64,000 nucleotides of DNA from Streptomyces sp. NBC_00094. GTDB taxonomy: Bacteria > Actinomycetota > Actinomycetes > Streptomycetales > Streptomycetaceae. Position 1 is the stretch's first letter. Every line of letters starts with the position of its first letter. Below, piece by piece: positions 1 to 8,581 of the stretch. The stretch is taken from assembly GCF_026343125.1 (NCBI RefSeq), contig NZ_JAPEMB010000001.1:6949501-7013500 (forward strand), given 5' to 3'. The notes below the pieces were generated by a model. That model saw nothing but the letters and a program-made list of their open reading frames with translations, had not been told where the DNA came from and searched no databases. The position numbers and the translations under genes are program-made.

Positions 1-408
1 GAAGTGCTGCCCCGACACGGATTCCAGGCCCGCGAGGACCTGGCGGGTGGCCAGGATGACCTTGACGTCCGCGTCGGCGATCATCCTCCTCATCCGCGAC
101 AGGGTCCGGAGGTTCTGCACCCGGCCCTGTGGCGGCACGCTGGGCACCGCGATGACCCCGGCCGAGAGGCAGCCCATGAACCCGGACACGAACTCCACGC
201 CGGGCGGGTAGAGCAGCATGGCCCGGGATCCGGAGAGCCCCCGCTCCTGCAGGTGGGCGCCGATGGCCCGGGCGCGCCGGCCCAGCCGGGCGTACGTCAG
301 CTCCTCGACGTCCCCGTCGCGCTCGCCCGTGGTCATGAACCGGTAGGCGGTCGTGTCGGGCCGCGCCGAGGCGTGGGAGGACAGTACGTCGACCAATGAT
401 CGAGCCAT
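1..408 (-). CDS. Fatty-acyl-AMP ligase, N-terminal part (runs off window)
   Basis: Only the first 136 codons are in the window; the gene continues leftward beyond base 1. The ATG is at 408-406 and the visible protein begins MARSLVDVLSSHASARPDTT. The stretch MLLYPPGVEFVSGFMGCLSAG followed by a VPSVPP turn is typical of fatty-acyl-AMP ligases (FAAL), which activate a fatty acid as the acyl-adenylate and hand it to a carrier protein. It starts 53 bases after the acyl-ACP desaturase stop and is probably in the same transcript. FAALs commonly open lipopeptide or polyketide assembly lines, so an NRPS or PKS may lie to the left, but that is not visible. The motifs from the ATP loop onward are outside the window, so activity cannot be judged. 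Confidence 0.8.
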   Translation of the reverse strand, partial: MARSLVDVLSSHASARPDTTAYRFMTTGERDGDVEELTYARLGRRARAIGAHLQERGLSGSRAMLLYPPGVEFVSGFMGCLSAGVIAVPSVPPQGRVQNLRTLSRMRRMIADADVKVILATRQVLAGLESVSGQHF

Positions 409-461
409 GCGTCGGTGCCCACCGATCTGAAGAAGTGAACGAGTACGTGACGGAAGCCTGT

Positions 462-1475
462 TCAGGCGGCCGAGGTCCTGGCCGGGGCGTCGGCCCGGGC
501 CGTGGCCGCGATCGCGGCCGCCCGCTTGGCGCGAGACGCCCGGATACCCTCGCGCCGGTCCGTGAAGGACGTCGCCTGGGTATCCAACTGCCCTACGAAA
601 GATGCGAGTTCGGTACGAGCCTGCTCGCCGGCGGGGCCGAAACCCTCCCGCTCGAAGACGCGCAGCTTGCGCAGGATCGGCATGACCACGCTGTCGTGGT
701 GCAGCCGCAGGTCGTAGATGCCCGCGATGGCGATCTCCGCGGACTTGCGCCCGAAGTCCCTGATGGTCGAGCCGGGCATCTCGAAGCCGGTCACGACGTC
801 GCGGACGGCTTCCATCGTCGTGTCCGGAGCCAGCTCGAACGCGGCCTCGACCAGGTTCCGGTAGAAGACCATGTGGAGGTTCTCGTCCGCCGCGATGCGC
901 GCGAGCAGCGCGTCGCACACCGGATCGGCGCTGGCGTGGCCGGTGTTGCGGTGCGAGATGCGGGTGGCGAGCTCCTGGAAGGCCGCGTACGCGATCGCGT
1001 GCAGCGCGCTGAACCCGTCCGGGCGCTCGTACCCCGTCGACATGTGGACCATCCGGGCGCGCTCCAGGGCCCGGGGGTCCACGGCCCGCGTGACCAGCAG
1101 GTAGTCGCGCAGGGCGATGCCGTGCCTGGCCTCCTCTGCCGTCCAGCGATTGACCCAGTTGCCCCAGGCCCCGTCCTTGCCGAACTGCGCGACCGCGAAG
1201 TGGTAGCCGGGAAGGTTGTCCTCGGTCAGCAGGTTCACCACGAGCGAGGTGCGCGCCACGTCCGGCAGGGTCGCCTCGTCGGGCGTCCATGCCGTACCGC
1301 CGAGCGGTCCCTCGAAGTCCCGGCCTTCACCCCAGGGGATGTACTCGTGCGGGAACCACTCCTTGGTGACCTCCAGATGACGGTGGAGGTTGTCCTCCAC
1401 CACCGGCTGGAGCTCGGCGAGCAGGGAGAATTCCGCACGTACGGCAGAACGGTCGGAACGGTCGATCGGTGCCAT
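462..1475 (-). CDS. Acyl-ACP desaturase-type diiron protein
   Basis: A 337-residue protein of the soluble ferritin-like fatty acid desaturase family (FA_desaturase_2), which inserts a double bond in an ACP-bound acyl chain using a di-iron centre. The ligand motifs are intact: E85 with H92, EEARH at 114-118, E168, and DENLH at 197-201. I start at MAPIDRSDRS (ATG 1475-1473), preceded by GAAGAG; a longer open frame to 1592 adds only low-complexity Arg/Pro/Gly sequence. The C-terminus is Ala/Arg rich. It lies just upstream of the FAAL gene, which suggests it tailors the acyl chain the FAAL activates. A second diiron protein of the same superfamily is encoded at 23.2 kb, so two oxidations of the lipid chain are possible. 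Substrate and double-bond position are inferred, not seen. Confidence 0.85.
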   Translation of the reverse strand: MAPIDRSDRSAVRAEFSLLAELQPVVEDNLHRHLEVTKEWFPHEYIPWGEGRDFEGPLGGTAWTPDEATLPDVARTSLVVNLLTEDNLPGYHFAVAQFGKDGAWGNWVNRWTAEEARHGIALRDYLLVTRAVDPRALERARMVHMSTGYERPDGFSALHAIAYAAFQELATRISHRNTGHASADPVCDALLARIAADENLHMVFYRNLVEAAFELAPDTTMEAVRDVVTGFEMPGSTIRDFGRKSAEIAIAGIYDLRLHHDSVVMPILRKLRVFEREGFGPAGEQARTELASFVGQLDTQATSFTDRREGIRASRAKRAAAIAATARADAPARTSAA

Positions 1476-1570
1476 GTCATGCCACTCTTCGCGTCGAGGT
1501 GGATCGTCGGGACGGGTGCCCTGCCGGGCGGGGAGGACCCTGCCGTGCGGGGAGGGCCCGGCCGGGTGGA

Positions 1571-1594
1571 CCGTGCCGGGTCGACCCGGCACGG
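1571..1594. terminator. Perfect 24-base palindrome between MFS and desaturase genes
   Basis: A perfect palindrome with arms CCGTGCCGGGTC and GACCCGGCACGG and no loop, inside GC-rich repetitive sequence. It lies after the MFS gene stop (1617) and about 100 bases upstream of the desaturase start. It may end MFS transcription or be a dyad operator for the desaturase-FAAL pair. No U-run follows, as is usual in Streptomyces. Confidence 0.45.
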
Positions 1595-1616
1595 CAGGGC
1601 CTTGGGGGGCGGTAGG

Positions 1617-3068
1617 TCAGGCCGCCCGGACGCGGGCGCGGATCGCCGGGGCCGCCGCCGCGGCCGCGACCGAGCCGATCGCGCACGCCAGGAACACCTG
1701 CAGGTAGCCCTGGTCGTCGACGATGCTGTGACGTCCGAGGATCGCCGCCAGGACCGCGATGCCGAGGGCGCCGCCGATCTGGCGCATCGTCATCAGCAGG
1801 CCGGTGCCGGAGGCGAACCGCTGCGGTTCGAGCGCCATGGTGGCCGCGTTGGAGATGCCGGTGAGGGCCGCCCCGATGCCCACTCCGGCCACGATCCCGA
1901 TGGGCAGCCAGACCGCGAGGTACTGGGGTTCGCTGTCGAGCAGCAGGTACATCGCGGCGCAGGACGCCCCGAAGAGCAAGGAGCCGATGAACACTCCGGC
2001 CCACTGCCCCCGCGGTCCGACCCGCTTGCCGACGACCATGGCGCCGATCGCCGCACTGAAGGCTCCGGGGGTGACCGCGAGTCCGGCCTTCAACTCGGAG
2101 TAGCCCCATACCGCGTTGAGGTAGAGGAGCGTGCTGAGGAGGTACGCGTACATGGCCGCGCCGAACAGCAGTGAGGCGATGTTGCTCGCGGCGAAGGTAC
2201 GGCTGCGCCACAGGTCCCACTCGATGGCGGGCGCGGCGTGCCTCCGGGAGCGCAGCAGCGCGGCCGCGGCGAGCACCGCGCCGCCGATCAGGAGGGCGAG
2301 GACCCGACGGCTGCCCCAGCCCCAGTCCGTACCCTGGGTGACGCCGAAGACGAGACCGCCCACGCCGAGGGCCAGGGCGAGGGTGCCCACCGGGTCGGGC
2401 ATCTTCCGCCCGCTCGGCGTGTCACCGGCGAGGCCCCGGGCCGCGATCAGTGCGACGGCGAGGCCGATCGGCAGGTTGATCAGGAACACGCTGCGCCAGC
2501 CCCACACGTCCACCAGGAGACCGCCGAGGCTGGGGCCCACCGCGGCGGCCATGCTGCCGACCGCTCCCCAGACGCCGACCGCGGCCGACCTGCGGGCGGC
2601 GGGCGTGTGCTGGAGCACCAGGCCGAGGGCGGAGGGGATCATGCCGGCCGCCGCCACCCCCTGGAGCGCGCGGGCGGCGACGAGTACGCCCACGCCGGGC
2701 GCGAGTCCGCTCAGCACCGAGGCGATGGTGAAGAGGACCGTGGACCAGAGGAAGAGCCGGCGGCGTCCGACGACGTCGGCGACGCGCCCGGCCACGGCGA
2801 GCAGCGCGGCGAAGACGACGGTGTACGCCGTGACGACCCAGGTCAGCTCGGACAGCGAGGCGGCGGGGAAGTCGGTGCGCAGGTCGGAGAAGGCGATGTT
2901 CACGACCGTGGTGTCGAGCACCGCGAGGAAGGTGGCGCCGGAGGCCACGAGCAGCGCCAGCCGCGCGGTGGCCGACGCCGCCACGGAGCCGTCGGGCGTC
3001 TGCTGCCCGCTCCCCGTGTCCAGGGTCGCGGTGCCCTCGCTGGGTGATTGTGGTGACGCGGTTGTCAT
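1617..3068 (-). CDS. MFS drug exporter, DHA2 (14-TM) family
   Basis: A 483-residue EmrB/QacA-type proton-coupled exporter. Motif D1 (LDTTVVNIA, about residues 51-59) lies in the first membrane helix, motif A (GRVADVVGRRRLF) near 94-106, and the antiporter motif C (GPSLGGLL) near 187. About fourteen hydrophobic segments follow. The first 33 residues are Ser/Thr rich and cytoplasmic. The ATG at 3068 has a GGAGGG ribosome site. A TetR-type operator motif (3100-3125), shared with three other promoters of the cluster, sits about 32 bases upstream. The likely job is export of the cluster product or self-resistance, induced when the TetR protein encoded at 16.8 kb binds its ligand. Role in export is inferred from context. 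Confidence 0.9.
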   Translation of the reverse strand: MTTASPQSPSEGTATLDTGSGQQTPDGSVAASATARLALLVASGATFLAVLDTTVVNIAFSDLRTDFPAASLSELTWVVTAYTVVFAALLAVAGRVADVVGRRRLFLWSTVLFTIASVLSGLAPGVGVLVAARALQGVAAAGMIPSALGLVLQHTPAARRSAAVGVWGAVGSMAAAVGPSLGGLLVDVWGWRSVFLINLPIGLAVALIAARGLAGDTPSGRKMPDPVGTLALALGVGGLVFGVTQGTDWGWGSRRVLALLIGGAVLAAAALLRSRRHAAPAIEWDLWRSRTFAASNIASLLFGAAMYAYLLSTLLYLNAVWGYSELKAGLAVTPGAFSAAIGAMVVGKRVGPRGQWAGVFIGSLLFGASCAAMYLLLDSEPQYLAVWLPIGIVAGVGIGAALTGISNAATMALEPQRFASGTGLLMTMRQIGGALGIAVLAAILGRHSIVDDQGYLQVFLACAIGSVAAAAAAPAIRARVRAA

Positions 3069-3099
3069 GGTGGTTCCCTCCGTCGGCCGATCCGCCGAA

Positions 3100-3125
3100 C
3101 TAAAACTAAACGACCGGCCGTGCTT
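3100..3125 (-). promoter_or_regulatory. TetR-type operator motif, copy A (MFS promoter)
   Basis: On the minus strand the site reads AGCACGGCCGGTCGTTTAG then TTTTAG. It aligns position by position with the site at 22057-22081 (AGCACGACCGTACGTTTAC then TTTTAG), and more loosely with those at 16.6 kb and 21.6 kb. It lies 32-57 bases upstream of the MFS start, where a promoter is expected. I infer it binds the TetR protein encoded at 16759-17412. Confidence 0.65.
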
Positions 3126-3264
3126 TTAAAAGTCCTGTCGGAGAACAAGGCGTGTCCATGCGGGTGTTGCCGCAGGGGTGACGGATATGGGGCCGGTGGC
3201 CGCAAGGGTGACGGCCGCGGGGGCGGCCGCCGCAGGGTCGGCGGCCGCGGCGGGTGAAGGCCGC

Positions 3265-4710
3265 CTATCGCTCCAGCGTCCGCTCGACCAGTTCGCCGGC
3301 GGCTCCCGTGTAGCCCGCGGGGTCGAGCAGGCGCGCGAGGTCCTCGTCCGAGAACCGTCCGCCGATCTCCGCCATCCCCGCCAGGACGTCCCCGAGCGGC
3401 CGGCCCGAAGCCGCCGCCTGCGCCGACGCGCGGCTCATCACGTCCTTCGCGGCGGTCTTGCCGAGTACGGGTGCCAGCACCGCGGCCAGCCGCTCCGAGA
3501 CGATCAGACCACCCGTCAGATTCAGGTTGGCCCGCATGCGTTCGGGATGGACCTCCAGGCCGGCCACCAGTTCACGCGCGGTGTGCGCGGCGCCGCCGGC
3601 CAGGCGCAGACACTCGCGCAGCGGCTGCCACTCCGCGTGCCAGGCGCCGGCCGAGCGCTCGTCCTCGGACAGCATCGTGTGTGTCAGGACGCTCGCGTAG
3701 GCGGGAACCTGCAGCGCGGCCGAGCGGATCAAGGTGGCCAGGGCGGGGTTGCGCTTCTGCGGCATCGCCGAGGAGACCCCCCGGCCGGCCGCGGCCGGCT
3801 CCGAGACCTCGGCGGTCTCGGTCCGGGCCAGCGACTGCACGTCCACCGCGACCTTCCCCAGGACCCCGGTGGCCAGGGCTAGTTCACCGGCCAGCGCGGC
3901 GATCGGCAGTCGGTGACTGTGCCAGGGCAGCGCCGGCGCGACCAGCCCCGTCTCCGCCGCGAACAGCTCCGTGAGCCGCTTCGCGTAGCCCGGCGAATCG
4001 GCGCCGCGGTGCAGCCGCTCGTACTCGACGTACCCGGCCAACGTGCCTGCAGCGCCGCCCAGTTGAACGGGCAGCCCGTGGGCCCGCAGCTCCCGCAGCC
4101 GGTCCGCCGCCGCGCGTACCGCGGACAGCCATCCGGCGGCCTTGAGGCCGAAGGTCGTCGGTACGGCGTGCAGCGCGAGGGTGCGGCCGGCCATCAGGGT
4201 GTGCGCGTGCTCGCCGGCCAGCCGGCCCAGCGAACCGGCGATGTGGTCCAGATCGGCCACCAGCAGGTCCAGGGTTCGGCCGGCCACCAGCATCAGCGCC
4301 GTGTCGAAGATGTCCTGGCTGGTGGAACCCCGGTGCACGTAGTCCGCGGCCGCCGGGTCCTTCTCCGCCACCAGTTCGGTGAACGCCTGCACCAGGGCCA
4401 CGACCGGGTTCGCCGCACCACGGCTCCGGACGGCGAGAGCCCGCAGATCCAGGCGATCGGCCCGGGCCAGCTCCCCGATCGTCCGGGCCGCCGCCTCCGG
4501 CACGTTGCCGAGCCGCGCCTGAGCGCGGACCAGCGCCGCCTCGGCGTCCAGCATCGCCTGCAACCAGGCGCCGTCGGAGGTGGCCGCTTCCGCGGGGGTA
4601 CCGGCCCGCACCGGGCTGAGCAGGCCGGCATCCAGTACGTGGTCCACGGGCGGAACGATTCCACCGGTGGTTCCGTCGGTGGTTCCGTCGGCAGTGTCTT
4701 CGGCGGTCAT
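3265..4710 (-). CDS. Aspartase/fumarase-superfamily lyase, probable nitrosuccinate lyase (CreD-like)
   Basis: A 481-residue member of the adenylosuccinate lyase/fumarase superfamily, with HRGSTSQDI at 126-134 and the catalytic-loop signature SSAMPQKRNP at 313-322. By sequence alone it could be taken for a 3-carboxymuconate cycloisomerase. However, its ATG overlaps the stop of the upstream flavoenzyme gene (ATGA at 4710-4707), and that pair matches the CreE/CreD arrangement in which CreE oxidises L-aspartate to nitrosuccinate and CreD eliminates nitrous acid, leaving fumarate. I therefore call it a probable nitrosuccinate lyase. The first 20 residues are a Thr/Gly/Asp-rich extension. It is the last gene of the leftward operon. 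The much longer open frame upstream is an out-of-frame shadow of the flavoenzyme gene. Confidence 0.8.
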   Translation of the reverse strand: MTAEDTADGTTDGTTGGIVPPVDHVLDAGLLSPVRAGTPAEAATSDGAWLQAMLDAEAALVRAQARLGNVPEAAARTIGELARADRLDLRALAVRSRGAANPVVALVQAFTELVAEKDPAAADYVHRGSTSQDIFDTALMLVAGRTLDLLVADLDHIAGSLGRLAGEHAHTLMAGRTLALHAVPTTFGLKAAGWLSAVRAAADRLRELRAHGLPVQLGGAAGTLAGYVEYERLHRGADSPGYAKRLTELFAAETGLVAPALPWHSHRLPIAALAGELALATGVLGKVAVDVQSLARTETAEVSEPAAAGRGVSSAMPQKRNPALATLIRSAALQVPAYASVLTHTMLSEDERSAGAWHAEWQPLRECLRLAGGAAHTARELVAGLEVHPERMRANLNLTGGLIVSERLAAVLAPVLGKTAAKDVMSRASAQAAASGRPLGDVLAGMAEIGGRFSDEDLARLLDPAGYTGAAGELVERTLER

Positions 4711-6665
4711 CGGGCCAGCTCTCCGATCATCTCGCTGTCCGCGCCCAGCTTCCCGGACAGGTCCAGTACGGCGCGGGCCATGGCGTCCGAGTCCTGCAGC
4801 GTCACCGAGTTCACCCCGGGACGGATCCCCGCCGCCGTCGCCCAGTGCACGGACTCGGTGGGCACCCCGAAGGCGAAGCAGCGCGGGTTCGGGCGGCCCT
4901 CGGCGTCGATCAGATGGAACGGCGCGCCGGTGACGGCCAGTCCGCCCGTCTGGTACACCGTACCGTCCGGGTCGCTGACCTCGTACGGGCGGCACTTCCC
5001 CGCCTCGAGGAGCTGACGCAGCAGCGGGTCGGCGGTCGTCCTCAGGTCGATCTCCGGGAGCCGTGCCTCGATCAGGGTGGTCGCCGTGGCCGCCGAACCG
5101 GGCACCGCGGCGGACTCGACGGTGAACACCCCCGAGGCCGCGTCCACGGCGGACACGACGTCGGGGCCGAGCACGCGCAGCACTCCGGCCTCGATCAGGG
5201 CGATGGCCTCCTCGACGCGCCGCGCCGGCGGGCCGATGGACAGGAAGGCGTTCAGCGGCGTGTACCAGCCGTCCAGGTCCTCGCGGTGCGACCGACCCGC
5301 CAACCCGCCGTGGTCGACGATCATCCGCAGCTCGTTGCGCAGGTCGCGCAGGACGTCGAGCGCCGCCTTGAGCGGGCCGTCGACGTTGCCGTTCCGGGCC
5401 GCCCGCAGATCCTCGTGCAGGTGGTCGAGGAGCCAGCCGGTGAAGTCCTCGACGGACGTGAAGTCCCGGTCCGCGCACGGCTGGGCGATCCGGGCCCAGT
5501 CCCAGCGGTCCCGCTCCTCGACCCCGAAGGCGTCCAGCACCTCCCGCTCCCGGTCGCTGCCCGGCTTGGCCTCCAGATAGGCGGTGCGTAGCGCCTCGGC
5601 CTCCGCGGGCCGGCCGGCGGAGGAGAGCAGCGCCGCGTAGTAGACGGTCTCCACCTCCTTGGAGACCAGCGGCCACAGCGTCGTACGGAAGTCGATGCCA
5701 CCGTGCTGCCGGGACTGCTCCTGGAGCTCCGCGATCACGTCGGGGGTCAGGACGGCCGGCCAGTGACGGCCGTGGGCGCCCTTCTGGTTGTCACCGCGCG
5801 AGTGGAAGGGCAGCCCACGGCGGGAGCCCGCGACCATCCGCGGCTCACGTCCGGACGGCTCGTACACGAGGCGCCCCGAGACCCGGGAGTACCGGCCGCC
5901 CCGGCCGTGCGTCAGCAGCGACATGTAGTCGAAGAAGTTCAGGCCCAGACCGAGCAGGGCCACCGTCTCGCCAGGCCGCACCCGGGACAGGTCCACGTCC
6001 GCGGGGTTGGCCGGGGCGATGTAGCGCAGGCCGTACGCCGCGGCGAAGTCCGCCAGTTCGCGCTGGCGGCGGGAGCGGCGTACCGGCAGGTGACCCTGGG
6101 CGAGCACCACGGCGTCCAGCCGGTCGATCGCCGTGCCGTCGTCGAGCAGGACGGTCCGTGTGGCGCCGCCCGGCTCCTCCCGCAGGGCCACCGCGCGCGC
6201 CCGGTGCACGACGGTCGTCAACCGGTCCGGCGCCGTCTTGGTGACCCGGGCGAAGACCCACTCCAGGTAGTGGCCGTAGAACGCGCGGGACGGATAGGAG
6301 TCGGGGCCCAGCGAGCGGGCCTCGGCCATCACCTTCTCCTCGTAACGCCGGTCGTCCATGGGGCCGATCAGGACGAGGAACCGCGCCCACTCGTACAGGC
6401 TCGGTCCCGGAACCAGCGGCCCCTCGATCTCCACGCTCTCGTCGGTGAACATGGTGACCTGGGAGGCCACCGTGTTCATCAGCAGGTGCTCGGACTGGTC
6501 GGTGCGCCACACCTGGCCCGCTCCCGGCGGGTGCGGATCGACCACGTGCACGGTGATCCGGTCCTCGTCGGGGTGCGACGCGGCATTCGCACAGATCCGC
6601 TCCAGGAGCGAGAGCCCGCGGGGCCCGGCACCAATGAGGCAGACGTCGAGCCGTCGGGTGGCCAT
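4707..6665 (-). CDS. FAD/NAD(P)-binding monooxygenase, probable aspartate N-oxygenase (CreE-like)
   Basis: A 652-residue flavoprotein of the FAD-NAD(P)-binding (NAD_binding_9) family. It has an N-terminal dinucleotide fold IGAGPRGLSLLERI at 11-24, an acidic end to beta-2 (VVDP, 41-44), and a second nucleotide site around GLGLNFFD at 239-246. CreE-type enzymes of about this length carry out NADPH-dependent triple oxidation of L-aspartate to nitrosuccinate. The start is MATRRL (ATG 6665-6663) with GGAGAG four to five bases upstream; an extension to 6704 lacks a ribosome site. It overlaps the downstream lyase gene by four bases, implying coupled synthesis of enzyme partners. What the released nitrite modifies is not shown by this gene. 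Confidence 0.8.
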   Translation of the reverse strand: MATRRLDVCLIGAGPRGLSLLERICANAASHPDEDRITVHVVDPHPPGAGQVWRTDQSEHLLMNTVASQVTMFTDESVEIEGPLVPGPSLYEWARFLVLIGPMDDRRYEEKVMAEARSLGPDSYPSRAFYGHYLEWVFARVTKTAPDRLTTVVHRARAVALREEPGGATRTVLLDDGTAIDRLDAVVLAQGHLPVRRSRRQRELADFAAAYGLRYIAPANPADVDLSRVRPGETVALLGLGLNFFDYMSLLTHGRGGRYSRVSGRLVYEPSGREPRMVAGSRRGLPFHSRGDNQKGAHGRHWPAVLTPDVIAELQEQSRQHGGIDFRTTLWPLVSKEVETVYYAALLSSAGRPAEAEALRTAYLEAKPGSDREREVLDAFGVEERDRWDWARIAQPCADRDFTSVEDFTGWLLDHLHEDLRAARNGNVDGPLKAALDVLRDLRNELRMIVDHGGLAGRSHREDLDGWYTPLNAFLSIGPPARRVEEAIALIEAGVLRVLGPDVVSAVDAASGVFTVESAAVPGSAATATTLIEARLPEIDLRTTADPLLRQLLEAGKCRPYEVSDPDGTVYQTGGLAVTGAPFHLIDAEGRPNPRCFAFGVPTESVHWATAAGIRPGVNSVTLQDSDAMARAVLDLSGKLGADSEMIGELAR

Positions 6666-6707
6666 GGTCTCTCCAGTCGTTCGAAAGTCGATGTGGACCC
6701 GCACCGG

Positions 6708-7604
6708 TCAGCCGTGGGCGGCCGCACCGCTGAGGTGGAGCCCGCCGGAGGCCGGAGCCGGGACGCGGGCCCGGCCCTGCACGCCCCGGACCAGTGCCGA
6801 GGTGAGCTGAGCCGTGCTGGTGTGGGGCTGTTCCGGGACCCGGGTTCCCAGGTCCCGCAGGGCCTCGACCACCACCTGCAGGTCCGAGGCGAACTCCGTG
6901 AGGACATCCGCCACGGCGCCGGCGTTGGAGCCGAGGATGTCGGTCCACAGCCCCGGGTCGCCGGAGGCGATCCGGGTGGTGTCGCGCAACCCCTGCCCGG
7001 AGAGCCGGAGTTGACAGTCGTCCCCCGACAGCAGGCGGGCCGCGAGCAGGGTCGCCACCACGTGCGGTGCGTGCGAGGTGAGGGCCACGGCCCGGTCGTG
7101 ATCACTCTGCGTCATCACGACCGGGTGGGCACCGCAGAGCTCGGCGAGCTCCTTGACGCGGTCGACGGCCGACTCGCGGCTGGCCGCCGAGGGGGTGAGC
7201 ACCCACGGCCGGCCGTGGAACAGACCCCGCTGGGCCGCCAGCGGCCCCGACTGCTCCCGGCCCCCCATGGGGTGCCCGCCCACGAAACGGGACAGGTCGC
7301 ATCCCAGCTCGGCCGCCTCCCGCTGCGGCCGATCCTTGACGCTCGCCACATCCGTGAAATCGTGGGCCAGGCCCAGCAGTTGGTGCTCCTTGAGCACCAG
7401 GGCGACATGCTGCGGCGGAACCGCGATGACGGCCAGGTCGACCGGCTCGCGAGGGAACCCCACGACGCCCGCGCCGAGATCGGCCGCGGTGCGCGCCGAC
7501 TCGGGATCCCTGTCCAGCAGGTGGGGGACCACACCCTGGTCCCGCAGGGCCAGCGCGATCGACGTACCGATCAGGCCGGTTCCGACCACTGCCGCGCTGA
7601 ACAT
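6708..7604 (-). CDS. tyrA: Prephenate dehydrogenase
   Basis: A 298-residue TyrA-family enzyme that converts prephenate to 4-hydroxyphenylpyruvate with NAD(P)+. The Rossmann motif VGTGLIGTS starts at residue 7 and the catalytic histidine is H111 in HPMGG. I start at ATG 7604-7602, which shares one base with the upstream stop (TGATG); a start 15 bases upstream is also open. Dedicated TyrA copies are common in clusters that consume 4-hydroxyphenylpyruvate. Here it sits in one operon with 4-hydroxymandelate synthase, so it most likely boosts precursor supply for 4-hydroxyphenylglycine. The C-terminal 70 residues resemble the usual TyrA helical dimerisation part. No ACT domain is seen, so feedback control by tyrosine is not apparent. 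Confidence 0.9.
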   Translation of the reverse strand: MFSAAVVGTGLIGTSIALALRDQGVVPHLLDRDPESARTAADLGAGVVGFPREPVDLAVIAVPPQHVALVLKEHQLLGLAHDFTDVASVKDRPQREAAELGCDLSRFVGGHPMGGREQSGPLAAQRGLFHGRPWVLTPSAASRESAVDRVKELAELCGAHPVVMTQSDHDRAVALTSHAPHVVATLLAARLLSGDDCQLRLSGQGLRDTTRIASGDPGLWTDILGSNAGAVADVLTEFASDLQVVVEALRDLGTRVPEQPHTSTAQLTSALVRGVQGRARVPAPASGGLHLSGAAAHG

Positions 7605-8521
7605 CAGCGGCTGCTCCACAACACAGGGCAGTACTCGGGGTCGCTGTAGTCGGGGGTTCCCTCGGCGGTCCGGCGCACCAGCACGTCGTGGTTGTACGCG
7701 ACCGGCGTGCCGTCCGAGCGGGTGAAGTCCCGGTACCGGTTGTCGCCGTCCTGCAGGTGGAAGGAGATGGCCCGGCGCGGCCGGTCGCTGACGTTGGCCC
7801 CGCTGCCGTGATAGGTGCGGCAGTGGTGGAAGTTGACGTGGCCCTTGGGGATGTGGACCGGGATCTTCACGACCTCGGAGCCGTTGTGCGCCGCGTTCTC
7901 CTCCAGCATGACGTCGAGCTCGCTGCGGTCGCGCTCCGCGAAGTGCAGCGACGTCGCGTCGTTCTCGGCGGTCTCCTGCCAGCGGTGACTGCCGTCGACC
8001 ATGGTGATGGTGCCCATCTCCTCGCCACAGTCGTGGAAGGGGATGAACGCGGTCAGCATCCGCTCGGAGGTGGACGTCGACCAGTAGTGCCGGTCGAAGT
8101 GCCAGGGCACGATGTTCGACTGCTCCTGGGCGACCGGCGGCTTGAGGATGAGGGTGGACTGGAAGACCCGTATCTCGTCGGCCTCGGCGAGCCGCGCGGC
8201 CACCGCGCCGAGCAGCGGCTTGCGCAGGATGCGGCCGATCGTGTCGTCCTCGTAGTGGATGTAGTCGTTGTGCCGCTGCACCTGGCCGCGCTCGGGCGTC
8301 CAGTACGCGAGCTTGGGCGGCCGCACGGGCAGCGTGCGATCGCGGTGGCCGGCGTAGAAGTTCTCACTGGCCGACTCGAGGAGGTCGATCTCCTCGTCGG
8401 TGAACAGCTTCTTCGACAGGTACCAGCCGTGCTCCGCGTAGAACGCGACGTCCTCGTCGGTGGGGAGGAGCGCCCGCTCCTCCTCGGTCAGGGTGAACAG
8501 CTCGGATTCCTGGACAGTCAC
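7604..8521 (-). CDS. Phytanoyl-CoA dioxygenase (PhyH)-family Fe(II)/2-oxoglutarate oxygenase
   Basis: A 305-residue non-heme iron oxygenase. The metal triad is visible as H141-x-D143 (in WHFDRHYW) and H238 (in YHGSG); an arginine at about 249-250 would bind 2-oxoglutarate. The start is GTG at 8521-8519, preceded by AAGGAA. The family hydroxylates, halogenates or rearranges small molecules, often tethered acids, so substrate cannot be read off. Sitting between hydroxymandelate synthase and prephenate dehydrogenase, it could act on the aromatic unit or on the final lipid conjugate. The TGATG junction with tyrA indicates coupled translation. I see no halide-pocket Asp-to-Ala/Gly change (D143 is present), so hydroxylation is more likely than halogenation. 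Confidence 0.85.
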   Translation of the reverse strand: MTVQESELFTLTEEERALLPTDEDVAFYAEHGWYLSKKLFTDEEIDLLESASENFYAGHRDRTLPVRPPKLAYWTPERGQVQRHNDYIHYEDDTIGRILRKPLLGAVAARLAEADEIRVFQSTLILKPPVAQEQSNIVPWHFDRHYWSTSTSERMLTAFIPFHDCGEEMGTITMVDGSHRWQETAENDATSLHFAERDRSELDVMLEENAAHNGSEVVKIPVHIPKGHVNFHHCRTYHGSGANVSDRPRRAISFHLQDGDNRYRDFTRSDGTPVAYNHDVLVRRTAEGTPDYSDPEYCPVLWSSR

Positions 8522-8581
8522 GATGTTCCTTCGGATGGTTCGACGCTGCGCTGATGGTGGGTGGGGCGGGGGAGACGCCGG

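Noticed and set aside
3265..4710. Calling the gene 3-carboxymuconate cycloisomerase (pcaB)
   Set aside because: There are no other protocatechuate pathway genes, and the four-base overlap with a CreE-like flavoenzyme gene fits nitrosuccinate lyase better.
3265..5676. 803-codon reading of the lyase gene extending upstream to 5676
   Set aside because: The first 320 codons are an out-of-frame copy of the flavoenzyme gene; the true start is the ATGA overlap at 4710.
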